From Rhodanobacter sp. (lineage in GTDB: Bacteria; Pseudomonadota; Gammaproteobacteria; Xanthomonadales; Rhodanobacteraceae): a stretch of DNA of 64,000 nt. Each line of letters opens with the position of its first letter. The stretch's first letter is position 1. The notes under the pieces are model-generated. The model was given only the letters and a program-made list of their open reading frames with translations. It searched no databases and had not been told where the DNA came from. Below, in pieces: positions 34,489-43,574 of this stretch. The DNA is taken from positions 682,001 through 746,000 of the forward strand of contig AP031382.1 in the NCBI GenBank assembly GCA_040371205.1. Reading direction: 5' to 3'. The position numbers and the translations under genes are program-made.

Positions 34489-35721
34489 TTAGCGCGCGCG
34501 CAGTTGGAGCAGTTCGTAGCAAGCGCCCATGGTGTGGTAGTCCACCTTGCCGGCCGGGCTCTTCTCGTCGCTGACTTTGCGGTTGTCGCGGGTGAGGATG
34601 CGGTACCACGCGCCGTATTGGTGGTCGACGAAGTGCTGCCAGGAATACGACCACAGCCTGTCGTGCCACGCGGCGTAGCCGGCGTCGCCGGTACGGGCGT
34701 GCAGCAGGGCGGCGGCGGCCAGCGATTCGGCCTGCACCCAGAAGTATTTGTCGTCGTCGCACACGCTGCCGTCGGGCGCGAAGCCGTAGCACAGGCCGCC
34801 GTGCGTCTCGTCCCACGCATGTTTCACCGCGGTGTCGAACAGGTGGCGTGCGGTGGGCAGGATCCAGGGCTCCTCGCGGTTGCGTTCCAGCAGCAGCGAT
34901 TCGAGGATCAACAGCAGCTTGGTCCATTCGGTCTGGTGGCCGGGCTGGAAGCCCCAGGGGCGGAACAGGTGCTTGGGGTCGTCCTTGTGGTATTCCCAGT
35001 CGATGCGCCACTGCGTGTCGTAGTGCTCCCACACCAGGCCGTCGGCCAGCGCGGCCTGGCGGCGCGTGATGTGCTCGGCCAGCATCAGCGCGCGGTCGAG
35101 GTAGCGCACCTCGTCGCTGGCCTGGTAGGCGGCCAGCATGGCCTCGCACATGTGCATGTTGGCGTTCTGGCCGCGGTAGCCGCTGAAGTTCCACTCCGCG
35201 TCGGCTTCGTCGCGGTACAAGCCGGTTCCGGCGTCCCAGAAGCGGCGTTCGAGCAGATTCCAGGTTTCGTCCATCCATGCGGCAGCTTCGGCGACGCCGG
35301 CCTTGCGCGCGCTGGCGTAGGCCAACAGCACGAAGGCGACGCCGTAGGCATGGTTGGTGCGGTCCTCCGGCGCGCCGTCCTGGATCGTCCATGCATAGCC
35401 GCCGCTCTGCGCATCGCGGTGCACCTCGCGCAGGTAACGCAGGCCGTGCTGCACGGCATCGAGATATTCGGCGGCGAGCTTCGCGTCGTCGGCGAATTCG
35501 ATGGCTGCCATCGCGTAGTTGAAGACGAAGCGCGTGCTGCTCACCAGGTGGCGGTGGCTGCGGTCGTAGATCGTGCCGTCGTCCTTGTAGTAGTGGAAGA
35601 AACCGCCGGCCGGGTCGATGGCGTGCGGGTGGTAGAACGCCATGGTGTCGGCGATGTGCCGGCGCAGGAAGGCGGGCGAGTTGAAGTCGGGCAGCGGCGT
35701 GGCGGGCAGTACGGAGCGCAT
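34489..35721 (-). CDS. AGE-family sugar epimerase/isomerase (probable D-mannose isomerase)
   Basis: 410 residues, cytoplasmic, (alpha/alpha)6 barrel of the N-acylglucosamine 2-epimerase superfamily. Motifs: SSTRFVFNYAMA near residue 60, RGQNANMHMCEAML, FQPGHQTEWTKLL with a probable catalytic histidine, FWVQAESLAAAALL and the C-terminal DYHTMGACYELL with the second histidine. Family members interconvert mannose with fructose or glucose, or epimerise GlcNAc/cellobiose. The adjacent kinase and hexose transporter and the surrounding mannosidases favour mannose to fructose. Last gene of the lacI operon; 11 bp separate it from the kinase gene. Confidence 0.85.
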   Translation of the reverse strand: MRSVLPATPLPDFNSPAFLRRHIADTMAFYHPHAIDPAGGFFHYYKDDGTIYDRSHRHLVSSTRFVFNYAMAAIEFADDAKLAAEYLDAVQHGLRYLREVHRDAQSGGYAWTIQDGAPEDRTNHAYGVAFVLLAYASARKAGVAEAAAWMDETWNLLERRFWDAGTGLYRDEADAEWNFSGYRGQNANMHMCEAMLAAYQASDEVRYLDRALMLAEHITRRQAALADGLVWEHYDTQWRIDWEYHKDDPKHLFRPWGFQPGHQTEWTKLLLILESLLLERNREEPWILPTARHLFDTAVKHAWDETHGGLCYGFAPDGSVCDDDKYFWVQAESLAAAALLHARTGDAGYAAWHDRLWSYSWQHFVDHQYGAWYRILTRDNRKVSDEKSPAGKVDYHTMGACYELLQLRAR

Positions 35722-35732
35722 GTGTGTCGGAC

Positions 35733-36707
35733 TCAGGAATGGGAGGCCATGAAGGCGAGGACTTCGTCGGTGGTCGGCAGCGCGACGAACGAGCCCTGCC
35801 GCGTCACCGCAATGGCGGCGGCAGCGGCGGCATGGCGCAGCGTGTCGTGCAGTCGCGGCAGCGCGGTGACCAACGCATCGAGGTCATGCGGGCCGGTGCC
35901 CAGCTCGGCCAGCTGCTGCAGCAGGCCGCCCACGAAGGCGTCGCCCGCCGCGGTGCTGTCGACCATCGGTACGCGGTAGGCGGGCAGTTCGCCCTCGGCA
36001 TCGGGATGGAACCAGCGCAGCGGATTGGGGCCGTCGGTGACCACCAGCAGGCGCGTGCAGCCTTGCCAGAGGCGCGCCAGCATCGCTTCCTCGCCGTCCA
36101 CCGCCAGCCAGGCGAATTCCTCGGCGCTGAGCTTCACCAGGTCGGCGAGCTGCAGGGCGGGCCACACTTCCGTGTGCGCATCGGCACCTTGCGGCCACAA
36201 CGCGGGGCGCAGGTTGAGGTCGAAGCTCACCAGTGCGCCGGCGGCGCGCGCGCGGCGCATGCCTTCGCGGGTGGTTTCCGCTGCGGCCGGCTCCGTCATG
36301 CTGTTGGAGCAGACGTGGAACACCGCGGTGCCGTCGAACGCATCGGTGCGGAAGTGTTCCGGGCGGAACAGCAGGTCGGCCGAGGGCGGGCGGTAGAAGC
36401 TGAAGCTGCGGTCGCCGTGCGCGTCCAGCGCCACGAAGGCCAGTGCGGTGTTCGCTTCGCCGGTGCGCGCCACATCGCGGGTGTCCACGTTGGCGTGGAG
36501 CAGGCTGTCGAGCAGGAAGTCGCCGAACAGGTCCTTGCCGAGCATGCCGGCGAAGCGCGCGGCGCCGCCGAGCTTCGCCACCGCCACCGCCACGTTGGCG
36601 GGCGCGCCGCCGGCGAAGGGCACGAAGGCCTGCGGATAGCCGTGCGGGTCGCGGCCTTCGGCATGGAAATCGATCAGGGCTTCGCCGAAGCAGAGTACGG
36701 AACGCAT
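35733..36707 (-). CDS. PfkB-family sugar kinase (probable fructokinase)
   Basis: 324 residues, ribokinase fold, cytoplasmic. N-terminal FGEALIDFHA, the di-glycine substrate motif PFAGGAPANVAVAVAKLGG, and the C-terminal ATP/anion-hole motif DSTAAGDAFVGGLL, whose aspartate is the catalytic base. It would phosphorylate the ketose made by the neighbouring isomerase, giving fructose-6-phosphate; mannokinase activity is the alternative. The ATG at 36707 lies 14 bp after the transporter stop in a tight operon. Confidence 0.87.
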   Translation of the reverse strand: MRSVLCFGEALIDFHAEGRDPHGYPQAFVPFAGGAPANVAVAVAKLGGAARFAGMLGKDLFGDFLLDSLLHANVDTRDVARTGEANTALAFVALDAHGDRSFSFYRPPSADLLFRPEHFRTDAFDGTAVFHVCSNSMTEPAAAETTREGMRRARAAGALVSFDLNLRPALWPQGADAHTEVWPALQLADLVKLSAEEFAWLAVDGEEAMLARLWQGCTRLLVVTDGPNPLRWFHPDAEGELPAYRVPMVDSTAAGDAFVGGLLQQLAELGTGPHDLDALVTALPRLHDTLRHAAAAAAIAVTRQGSFVALPTTDEVLAFMASHS

Positions 36708-36721
36708 CGTGCGGTATACCT

Positions 36722-38029
36722 TTAGTTGGCGTCGCGGATCTTCGATCCGCGCAGGCCGTAGAACAGGATGAAGGCGTAGCACAGCACCGGCAGCACGAAG
36801 GCGTGGTGCACGCCGAGATGGTCGGCCAGCACGCCCTGCAGCCACGGGATCACCGCGCCGCCGACGATGGCCATGATGAGCAGGCTGGACGCCTTGTCGG
36901 TGAGCGGCCCCAGCTTCTCGATGCCCAGCGCGAAGATGGTGGGGAACATGATCGAGTTGAACAGTCCCACGGCGACGATGCTGTACATCGCCAGGTGGCC
37001 TTCGGTCATCATGCTGGTCAGCACCAGCACGCCCGCGATGGCGGCGAACACCGCCAGTAATCGGCGCGGGTTGAGCCATGCCAGCAGGAAGGTGCCGAGG
37101 AAGCGGCCGATCATCGCGCCGGTCCAGTAGAAGCTCACGTAGCGCGCGGCCTGCTGCTCGGTCATGGCGCCGATGTCGGGCTGGGTGATGTAGTTGATGA
37201 GGAAGCTGCCGATGGCCACCTCCGCGCCCACGTAGCAGAAGATCGCCAGCACGCCGTAGGCCACGTGCGGAATGCGCAGCGCGTCGCCCAGTGTGTGCTT
37301 GCGGCCGTCGGCCTGTCCGCCGGCCTCGGCCAGCGGCGGCAGGTGGAACAGCGCCACGAACACCGCCAGCAGGAACAGCACGGCGGCCAGCACGAGGTAA
37401 GGCATCTGCACCGAATGCGCCTGCTGCGCACGATAGGCTGCCTGCTGCAGGGCGGGCAGGGCGGCGACCTGGTCGGCGGTCAGCATCACGCCGGAAAGGA
37501 TCAGTATGCCGCCCACCCAGGGCGCCACGGCGGTGCCGAACGAGTTGAGCGTCTGCGCCAGCGTCAAGCGGCTGGAGCCGGTGCGCGCGGGGCCGAGCAG
37601 GGCGACGTAGGGATTGGCCGCCACCTGCAGCACGGTGATGCCGGTGGCCAGGACGAAGAACGCGAACAGGAACAGCGGATAGCTCTGCCACTCCGCCGCC
37701 GGCCAGAACAGCAGCGCGCCGATGCCCGCCACCGCGAGCCCCGCCACCATGCCGCGCTTGAAGCCCAGCCGCTCGACCAGCCGGCCGGCCGGCAGGGCCA
37801 TCAGGAAGTACGCGCCGAAGAACACCGACTGCACCAGCATCACCCGCGTGTAATCGAGCGTGAAAAGCGCTTTCAGATGCGGGATCAGGATGTCGTTGAG
37901 GCTGGTCAGCGCACCCCACATGAAGAAGATCACCGAGCAGGCCATCATCGCCAGCGGGTAGTCGGTATAGCGTCCGCTGCCAGGGCCGGTGCCGTCGTCG
38001 GCGGTCTGCGTCGATGTGTTGAAAGCCAT
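36722..38029 (-). CDS. FucP-family sugar:H+ symporter (MFS)
   Basis: 435 residues with about 12 transmembrane segments in the inner membrane. The N-terminus has MMACSVIFFMWGALTSLNDILIPHLK and the family's VLQVAANPYVALLGP plus LAQTLNSFGTAVAPWVGG, typical of the glucose/galactose/fucose FGHS group of the major facilitator superfamily. It probably imports the free mannose or other hexose released by the periplasmic hydrolases. An AGGGGA ribosome site precedes ATG 38029, 27 bp after the lacI stop. Confidence 0.9.
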   Translation of the reverse strand: MAFNTSTQTADDGTGPGSGRYTDYPLAMMACSVIFFMWGALTSLNDILIPHLKALFTLDYTRVMLVQSVFFGAYFLMALPAGRLVERLGFKRGMVAGLAVAGIGALLFWPAAEWQSYPLFLFAFFVLATGITVLQVAANPYVALLGPARTGSSRLTLAQTLNSFGTAVAPWVGGILILSGVMLTADQVAALPALQQAAYRAQQAHSVQMPYLVLAAVLFLLAVFVALFHLPPLAEAGGQADGRKHTLGDALRIPHVAYGVLAIFCYVGAEVAIGSFLINYITQPDIGAMTEQQAARYVSFYWTGAMIGRFLGTFLLAWLNPRRLLAVFAAIAGVLVLTSMMTEGHLAMYSIVAVGLFNSIMFPTIFALGIEKLGPLTDKASSLLIMAIVGGAVIPWLQGVLADHLGVHHAFVLPVLCYAFILFYGLRGSKIRDAN

Positions 38030-38056
38030 GCGGTTCCCCTGCCTTAGTGTGCGAAA

Positions 38057-39115
38057 TCAGATGGCGGGCGGCGGGCAGCAGCTGCCGCGCACGACCAGCT
38101 GCACCGGCGCCACGGTGCGTTGCGGTCCGGCCTGCGGATCGCGCAGGCGCTGCAGCAGCAGTTCGGCGGCCTGCTTGCCGCGCGCACGCGGCGTCGAGGC
38201 CAGCGTGGTCAGCGGCGGCGCGCTCAAAGCGGCCTCGGCGATGTCGTCGAAGCCGGTGACGGCGAAGTCGCGGCCGGGCTGGATGCCGCGCTGGTACAGG
38301 CCGAGCATCAGGCCCAGTGCCACCGCGTCGTTGTAGCAGACCGCCGCGGTGGGTGCGGGCGCATCGAAGAACAGGGCGCCGCATTGCGCCGCGGCGTCCA
38401 CGCGGTTCGGCGCGCACTCGATGCGCCAGTGCGGTTCGATCGGCAGGCCGGCGGCCTGCATCGCTTCGAGGTAACCGGCGTGGCGCTGCTGGCAGGAGCT
38501 GGAGCCGGCGTGTCCGCCGAAGAAGGCGATGCGCTTCTGGCCCAGCGCGATCAGGTGCTCGGTGGCCAGCCGTGCGCCGCGCTGGTTGTCCAGCATCAGC
38601 CGGTCCCAGGGCGCGTCGGGCGAAACCGCGCCGGCCAGTTCGCGATTGAACAGCAGCAGCGGGGTGCGTATGCCGATGGTCTTCAGCACCTGGCCGGCGC
38701 CGCTGCCCTCGGCGGGCGACAGGATGATGCCGGCCGGATCATGTTCCAGCAGCGAGGCCAGCACCTGCTGTTCGCGCGCGATGGATTCGCCCGTGCTGCC
38801 GAGCAGGGTGACATAGCCGGTGCCGCCCAGCGCTTCGTCCACGCCGGTGGCGAATTCGGCGAAGAACGGGTTGGCCAGGTCGTTCAGCACCAGCGCAATG
38901 CTGGACGAGGTGCGCCGGCGCAGGTTGGCCGCGGCGCGGTTGTAGACGTAACCTTGGCGGCGCAGCTCTTCTTCGACGCGGGCCCGCGTATGCTTGTTCA
39001 CCAGGGGGCTGCCGCGCAGCACCAGCGACACGGTGGCGCGCGACACGTCGCAGCCAGCGGCGATGTCGGTAAGGGTGATCTTGCGATTGGCGTGAGGTGC
39101 GCTGTCCGTGGCCAT
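38057..39115 (-). CDS. LacI-family transcriptional regulator of the mannoside island
   Basis: 352 residues from ATG 39115. The HTH covers residues ~13-60 (ITLTDIAAGCDVSRATVSLV) with the hinge helix YNRAAANLRR, followed by a periplasmic-binding-protein-like effector domain (IALVLNDLANPFFAEFATGVD, AVTGFDDIAEAALSAPPLTT). First gene of the operon with the MFS transporter, kinase and isomerase. An operator-like 14-mer lies 18 bp upstream of its start, which suggests autoregulation, and copies of that sequence precede the glycan-degrading units. Mannose or a phosphorylated derivative is the probable inducer (inference). Confidence 0.92.
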   Translation of the reverse strand: MATDSAPHANRKITLTDIAAGCDVSRATVSLVLRGSPLVNKHTRARVEEELRRQGYVYNRAAANLRRRTSSSIALVLNDLANPFFAEFATGVDEALGGTGYVTLLGSTGESIAREQQVLASLLEHDPAGIILSPAEGSGAGQVLKTIGIRTPLLLFNRELAGAVSPDAPWDRLMLDNQRGARLATEHLIALGQKRIAFFGGHAGSSSCQQRHAGYLEAMQAAGLPIEPHWRIECAPNRVDAAAQCGALFFDAPAPTAAVCYNDAVALGLMLGLYQRGIQPGRDFAVTGFDDIAEAALSAPPLTTLASTPRARGKQAAELLLQRLRDPQAGPQRTVAPVQLVVRGSCCPPPAI

Positions 39116-39132
39116 GGGTCGCCTGTGGTCGC

Positions 39133-39146
39133 TTGGAACGATCAAA
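39133..39146. promoter_or_regulatory. LacI-type operator ahead of lacI
   Basis: TTGGAACGATCAAA, centre CG at 39139/39140, 18 bp upstream of the lacI ATG. It matches the site at 39224 in 11 of 14 positions. A repressor here would block its own operon. Confidence 0.7.
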
Positions 39147-39185
39147 ATGTAGCCTAAGCCTGCCGCCAGTGGTTCCGCGATGCAA

Positions 39186-39242
39186 CATGCAGTTGCTTGC
39201 GCTGCAATGGTAGCGTCTGCAGCTTGGAACGATTCAAATTTT
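39186..39242 (+). promoter_or_regulatory. Promoter region and LacI-type operator of the third GH92 gene
   Basis: TTGGAACGATTCAA (39224-39237) followed by ATTTT, with CATGCA starting at 39186, 40 bp before GGAACG, and TAGCGT at 39211 as a possible -10 box. It lies 86 bp before the GH92 start in the intergenic region shared divergently with lacI. Confidence 0.7.
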
Positions 39243-39322
39243 GTGATCGCCCCGGATTCCCGGACGCAAAGGCGCGGCACCGGCCGGCCGCGCTTCCAGA
39301 TATTCCACGCGGAGTGAGACCC

Positions 39323-41656
39323 ATGAAGCAGCACCGTTTGCAGGCCTGGCTGGTATGGGCGATGGCTTCCTCGCTCGCCCTGTCTTCCGCGGCCGCCATC
39401 GCGGCGGACGGCCATGCGGCGGCGGTCGATCCGCGCATCGGCACCGGCGGCGACGGTCATACCTTCCCCGGCGCCACGGTGCCGTTCGGCATGATCCAGC
39501 TTTCGCCCGACACCGCGATGCCGGACTTCAAGCATGCCTACAAATGGGCGGCCGGCTACCAGTACGGCGATCCCACCATCATGGGCTTCTCGCACACGCA
39601 CTTCTCCGGTTCCGGCCATTCGGACCTGGGCGACGTGCTGGTGATGCCGATCGCCGGCGACGTGAAGCTCGATCCGGGCGACGCGGACAAGCCGGGCAGC
39701 GGCTACCGTTCGCGCTTCAGCCACGCCAGCGAAGTGGAGCAGGCCGGCTATTACGCGGTGACGCTGTCCGACTACGGCGTGCGCGCCGAGCTTACCGCCA
39801 GCCGCCGCGTCGGCTGGCACCGCTACACCTTTCCCAAGGACCGGCCGGCGCACCTGCTGCTCGACCTGCGGCCCAGCATCTACGACTACCCCGGCAAGGT
39901 GCTGTGGGCCAGCCTGCGCGTGCGCGCCGACGGCACGGTGACCGGCTGCCGCACCACGCGCGGCTGGGCGCCGGGGCGCGAGCTGTGCTTCGCGATGCGC
40001 TTCAACCAGCCGATGGTGTCGCGCGAGCTGTACGACCGCGAGACGGACGTGGTCTACAAGGGCTTCGCCGGCCCGGGCAACCAGCCGCAGGACAGCAACG
40101 ACGAGAACGGCCGCGCGCTGGAAGGCGTGTTCGACTTCGGCAAGCTGGCCGCTCCGCTGCTGGTGAAGGTGGCGATCTCGCCGGTGAGCGAGGCCAATGC
40201 CATCGACAACCTCGACCGCGACGGCAAGGGCTGGGACTTCGACGCGCGCCGCGCCGCGGCGACGGCGGACTGGAACAAGGCGCTGTCGGCGATCGACGTG
40301 GACGGCACGCCGGCGCAGCGCACCGGCTTCTACACCGCGCTCTACCACGCGATGCTGGCGCCCACCCTGAGCATGGACGCCAACGGCGAATACCGCGGCC
40401 CCGACCACCAGGTGCACAAGGCGGACGGCTTCGACTTCTATTCGAGCTGGTCGATGTGGGACGTGTACCGCGCCGAGGAACCCTTGATCGTGCTGCTGCG
40501 GCCCGACCTCAGCACGCAGTTCATCCGCTCGCTGATCGCCGCGCAGCAGGCCAGCCCGTTCGGCATGTTGCCGGTGTGGGCCTACCAGGGGCTGGAAACC
40601 TGGTGCATGACCGGCTACCACGCGGTGGCGGTGATCGCCGACGCCTACATCAAGGGCGTGCGCGGCTTCGACGCGAACGCTGCGCTCAAGGCGATGGTCT
40701 CCACCGCCACCTACGGCAACTACGGCGACCTCGCCGATTACATGAAGCTCGGCTACGTGCCCATCGACAAGGAAACGGAAGCCGGCTCCAAGACCCAGGA
40801 ATACGCCTACGACGACTGGACCATCGCGCAGATGGCCAAGGCGATGGGCCGCAAGGACATCTACGCCACCTTCGAAAAGCGTTCGACCAACTGGCGCAAC
40901 GTGTGGGATCCCAAGACCGGCTTCATGCGCGCCAAGCTCAGCAACGGCCAGTTCCGCACGCCGTTCGATCCCACCTCCGCCGCCTACGGCAGCGACTACA
41001 CCGAGGCCAACGCGTGGCAGTACTCCTGGTACGTGCCGCAGGACGTGCCGGGCCTGATCGCGGCCTACGGCGGCGACGCCAAGTTCGTCGGCAAGCTCGA
41101 CCAGCTGTTCGACGCCAAGGTCGATCCGTCCGTGTTCAAGAACGTGGAGGACATCACCGGGCTGATCGGCTGGTACGCGCACGGCAACGAGCCCAGCCAC
41201 CACATCGCTTACCTCTACGATTACGCCGGTGCGCCGTGGAAGACCCAGCAGCGGCTCAAGCAGATCATGGACAGCCAGTACGGCATCACGCCGGACGGCC
41301 TGGCCGGCAACGACGACCTCGGCCAGATGTCGGCTTGGTACATCTTCACCGCGCTGGGTTTCTATCCCGTCACGCCGGCCAGCGATGTCTATGCCATCGG
41401 CCGGCCCTTCGTGCCCAGGGCGGTGTTGCACCTGGAGAACGGCCACACCTTCACCATCGTGGCCGAGCACATGGACGACGCGCATCCCTACGTCGGTGCC
41501 GTGTTCCTCGACGGCAAGCCGCTGGATCGTCCCTTCCTGCGCCATGGCCAGATCCTCGCCGGCGGCGAACTGCGCTTCGTGATGCAGGCCAGGCCGAACA
41601 TGCAGTGGGGGGCAGCCATGGCGGCGAGGCCGACGACGGTTGGCGCCAAGCCATAG
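39323..41656 (+). CDS. GH92 alpha-mannosidase, third of three
   Basis: 777 residues. ATG 39323 follows a GGAGTGAG ribosome site and starts a Sec signal peptide (LVWAMASSLALSSAAAIAA). Canonical GH92 motifs: DPRIGTGGDGHTFPGATVPF, GFSHTHFSGSGHSD, GLETWCMTGYHAV (probable acid near E425), GNEPSHHIAYLYDY and AGNDDLGQMSAWYI with the catalytic-base aspartates. It is an exo-alpha-mannosidase, calcium-dependent by family. Unlike the first GH92 it carries a Sec rather than a Tat signal. Single-gene unit, divergent from lacI and behind its own operator. Confidence 0.93.
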   Translation: MKQHRLQAWLVWAMASSLALSSAAAIAADGHAAAVDPRIGTGGDGHTFPGATVPFGMIQLSPDTAMPDFKHAYKWAAGYQYGDPTIMGFSHTHFSGSGHSDLGDVLVMPIAGDVKLDPGDADKPGSGYRSRFSHASEVEQAGYYAVTLSDYGVRAELTASRRVGWHRYTFPKDRPAHLLLDLRPSIYDYPGKVLWASLRVRADGTVTGCRTTRGWAPGRELCFAMRFNQPMVSRELYDRETDVVYKGFAGPGNQPQDSNDENGRALEGVFDFGKLAAPLLVKVAISPVSEANAIDNLDRDGKGWDFDARRAAATADWNKALSAIDVDGTPAQRTGFYTALYHAMLAPTLSMDANGEYRGPDHQVHKADGFDFYSSWSMWDVYRAEEPLIVLLRPDLSTQFIRSLIAAQQASPFGMLPVWAYQGLETWCMTGYHAVAVIADAYIKGVRGFDANAALKAMVSTATYGNYGDLADYMKLGYVPIDKETEAGSKTQEYAYDDWTIAQMAKAMGRKDIYATFEKRSTNWRNVWDPKTGFMRAKLSNGQFRTPFDPTSAAYGSDYTEANAWQYSWYVPQDVPGLIAAYGGDAKFVGKLDQLFDAKVDPSVFKNVEDITGLIGWYAHGNEPSHHIAYLYDYAGAPWKTQQRLKQIMDSQYGITPDGLAGNDDLGQMSAWYIFTALGFYPVTPASDVYAIGRPFVPRAVLHLENGHTFTIVAEHMDDAHPYVGAVFLDGKPLDRPFLRHGQILAGGELRFVMQARPNMQWGAAMAARPTTVGAKP

Positions 41657-41777
41657 CCGCGCTTGCAGCGGACGCCGGAGACGGCTTGGCCGACGGCACG
41701 AAACCTGCGCAGAATAGGCGGGTGCCCGCTGGGGAGCCGGGCGTTTCCGAACAGGAGCCGTCGATGGTCCGTGTCCG

Positions 41778-43574
41778 ATGAAAGCCAAGGGTCCGCCGCG
41801 CTGGCGGTTTGCCGGCCTGTTGTTCGCGATGTTCGTCATCGTGGCGCTGCCGTACCTTGCCACGCGCGCGATGGGCGACGAGACGCAGCGGGTCAACGGC
41901 TGGCTCGACCAGACCAGCACGATCAAGGCGCTCACCTACCAGATCGCCTACCTGGTCCGCGACAGCGAGGCGGCAAGTTACCGCATCCTCGCCGGTGACG
42001 GCGACAACGCCATCGAAGAGCGCGCCGGCAGCGCCAAGCGGCGGACGCCGGCCCTGCTGAACCAGTTGCGCGCGTTGACGCAGGGCAACCCCGGTCAGCA
42101 GGCAAGCATCGGCGCGCTGGAAAGCGCGGTCAACGGACGCATCACCCTGCTGAGCCAGGCGATCGGCCGATTGCACAGTGGCGATATCGTGGGCGCGCGG
42201 CAATCGCTGCGCGACACCAGCGACCTGTTCCGGATGCATGCGTTGATCCAAAGCATCGCGCAGTCTGCGGATCACCTCGTGGACGAGCGCAGCCGCGAGG
42301 TCGACCTGCAGATGCACCGCAGCCGGCTCCTGCTCGCGTTGATCGCGCTCGCGCAGCTGCTGCTGCTGATCGTGGTGGTGGTCACCTCCGAGCGGCAGAT
42401 CGGCAAGCGCCAGCTGGCGGAAACCCGCGAAGGGCGCGCGGTGCTGCGTTCGCAGATGATCGTGCAGGCGGTGCGCGAACCGATCGCGCTGTTCGACGGG
42501 CAACTGCGCAGCCTGCTGGTGAACGCGGCCTTCGCCGAGCTGTACGGGTTGGATCCCAAGCACTCGCATGCGCTGTCGTTGCCGCAGATCGGCAACGGCG
42601 CATGGAGGGATGGCGCCTTGCTGCAGCGGCTCAAGGACGTGCTCCTGCGCGATCGCGAGCTGTGGGACTACGAGGTCGTGCAGCACACCCCCGACGGCGT
42701 GGAGCGCCACATGGTGATCAATGCGCGCCGCATCCAGCAGCAGGACAGCGACGCGCAGGCGTTGCTGATCACGGTAAGCGACGTCACTGCGCGCGCGCTG
42801 GCCGAACACAAGGTCAACGAGCTCAACCACCAGCTCGAAGGCAAGGTGGCGCAGATCACCGACGTCAACCGCGAGCTGGAGGCCTTCAGCTATTCCGTCT
42901 CGCACGACCTGCGTGCGCCGCTGCGCCACATCGCCGGCTTCGCACGCAAGCTGCGCCAGCACCTCGGCGAGCGGGTGGACGACACGAGCAGCCATTACCT
43001 CGACGTGATCGGCGGCTCGGCGCAGCGCATGGGCCAGCTGATCGAGGACCTGCTGGTGTTCTCGCGCCTCGGCCGCGGCGCGCTGCGCCTGCAGCCGGTG
43101 GACATGCAATCGCTGGCCGAGGAAGCGCGCGCCATGTACACGGCCGAGGTGCCGGAGCGGAGCATCAGCTGGTCCATCGCGCCGCTGCCCATCGTGGTGG
43201 GCGACGAGAACATGCTGCGCACCGTCTGGCAGAACCTGATCGGCAACGCGGTGAAGTACACCGGCCAGCGCGCACATGCGCACATTGCCGTGGACGTGCA
43301 GCGCGGCCACGGCGGCGACTACGAGTTCAGCGTGTGCGACGATGGCGCCGGTTTCGACATGCAGTACGCCGACAAATTGTTCGGCGTGTTCCAGCGCCTG
43401 CATCGCGCTTCGGATTTCCCCGGCAACGGCATCGGCCTCGCCAATGTGCGGCGCATCCTGGGCCGCCACGGCGGACGGGTCTGGGCCGTGGCCGAGCCGG
43501 AGCAGGGCGCGCGTTTCTATTTCACCCTGCCGGCACGGGATTTGTCCGGCTTACCTACCGAGAGGCTTTCATGA
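41778..43574 (+). CDS. CHASE3-PAS sensor histidine kinase
   Basis: 598 residues. Transmembrane segment at residues ~12-30, a CHASE3 periplasmic domain to about 185 (DETQRVNGWLDQTSTIKALTYQIAYLVRDSE), a second membrane segment (LLLALIALAQLLLLIVVVV), a PAS-like domain (about 235-345), then HisKA with the phosphoacceptor in YSVSHDLRAPLRHIAGFA (H376). The HATPase has WQNLIGNAVKYTG, CDDGAGFDM, FQRLHRASDFPGNGIGL. The arrangement is like bacteriophytochrome-type kinases that pair with small receivers. The stop overlaps the next start (ATGA), so the response regulator is co-translated. The signal is unknown. Confidence 0.92.
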   Translation: MKAKGPPRWRFAGLLFAMFVIVALPYLATRAMGDETQRVNGWLDQTSTIKALTYQIAYLVRDSEAASYRILAGDGDNAIEERAGSAKRRTPALLNQLRALTQGNPGQQASIGALESAVNGRITLLSQAIGRLHSGDIVGARQSLRDTSDLFRMHALIQSIAQSADHLVDERSREVDLQMHRSRLLLALIALAQLLLLIVVVVTSERQIGKRQLAETREGRAVLRSQMIVQAVREPIALFDGQLRSLLVNAAFAELYGLDPKHSHALSLPQIGNGAWRDGALLQRLKDVLLRDRELWDYEVVQHTPDGVERHMVINARRIQQQDSDAQALLITVSDVTARALAEHKVNELNHQLEGKVAQITDVNRELEAFSYSVSHDLRAPLRHIAGFARKLRQHLGERVDDTSSHYLDVIGGSAQRMGQLIEDLLVFSRLGRGALRLQPVDMQSLAEEARAMYTAEVPERSISWSIAPLPIVVGDENMLRTVWQNLIGNAVKYTGQRAHAHIAVDVQRGHGGDYEFSVCDDGAGFDMQYADKLFGVFQRLHRASDFPGNGIGLANVRRILGRHGGRVWAVAEPEQGARFYFTLPARDLSGLPTERLS

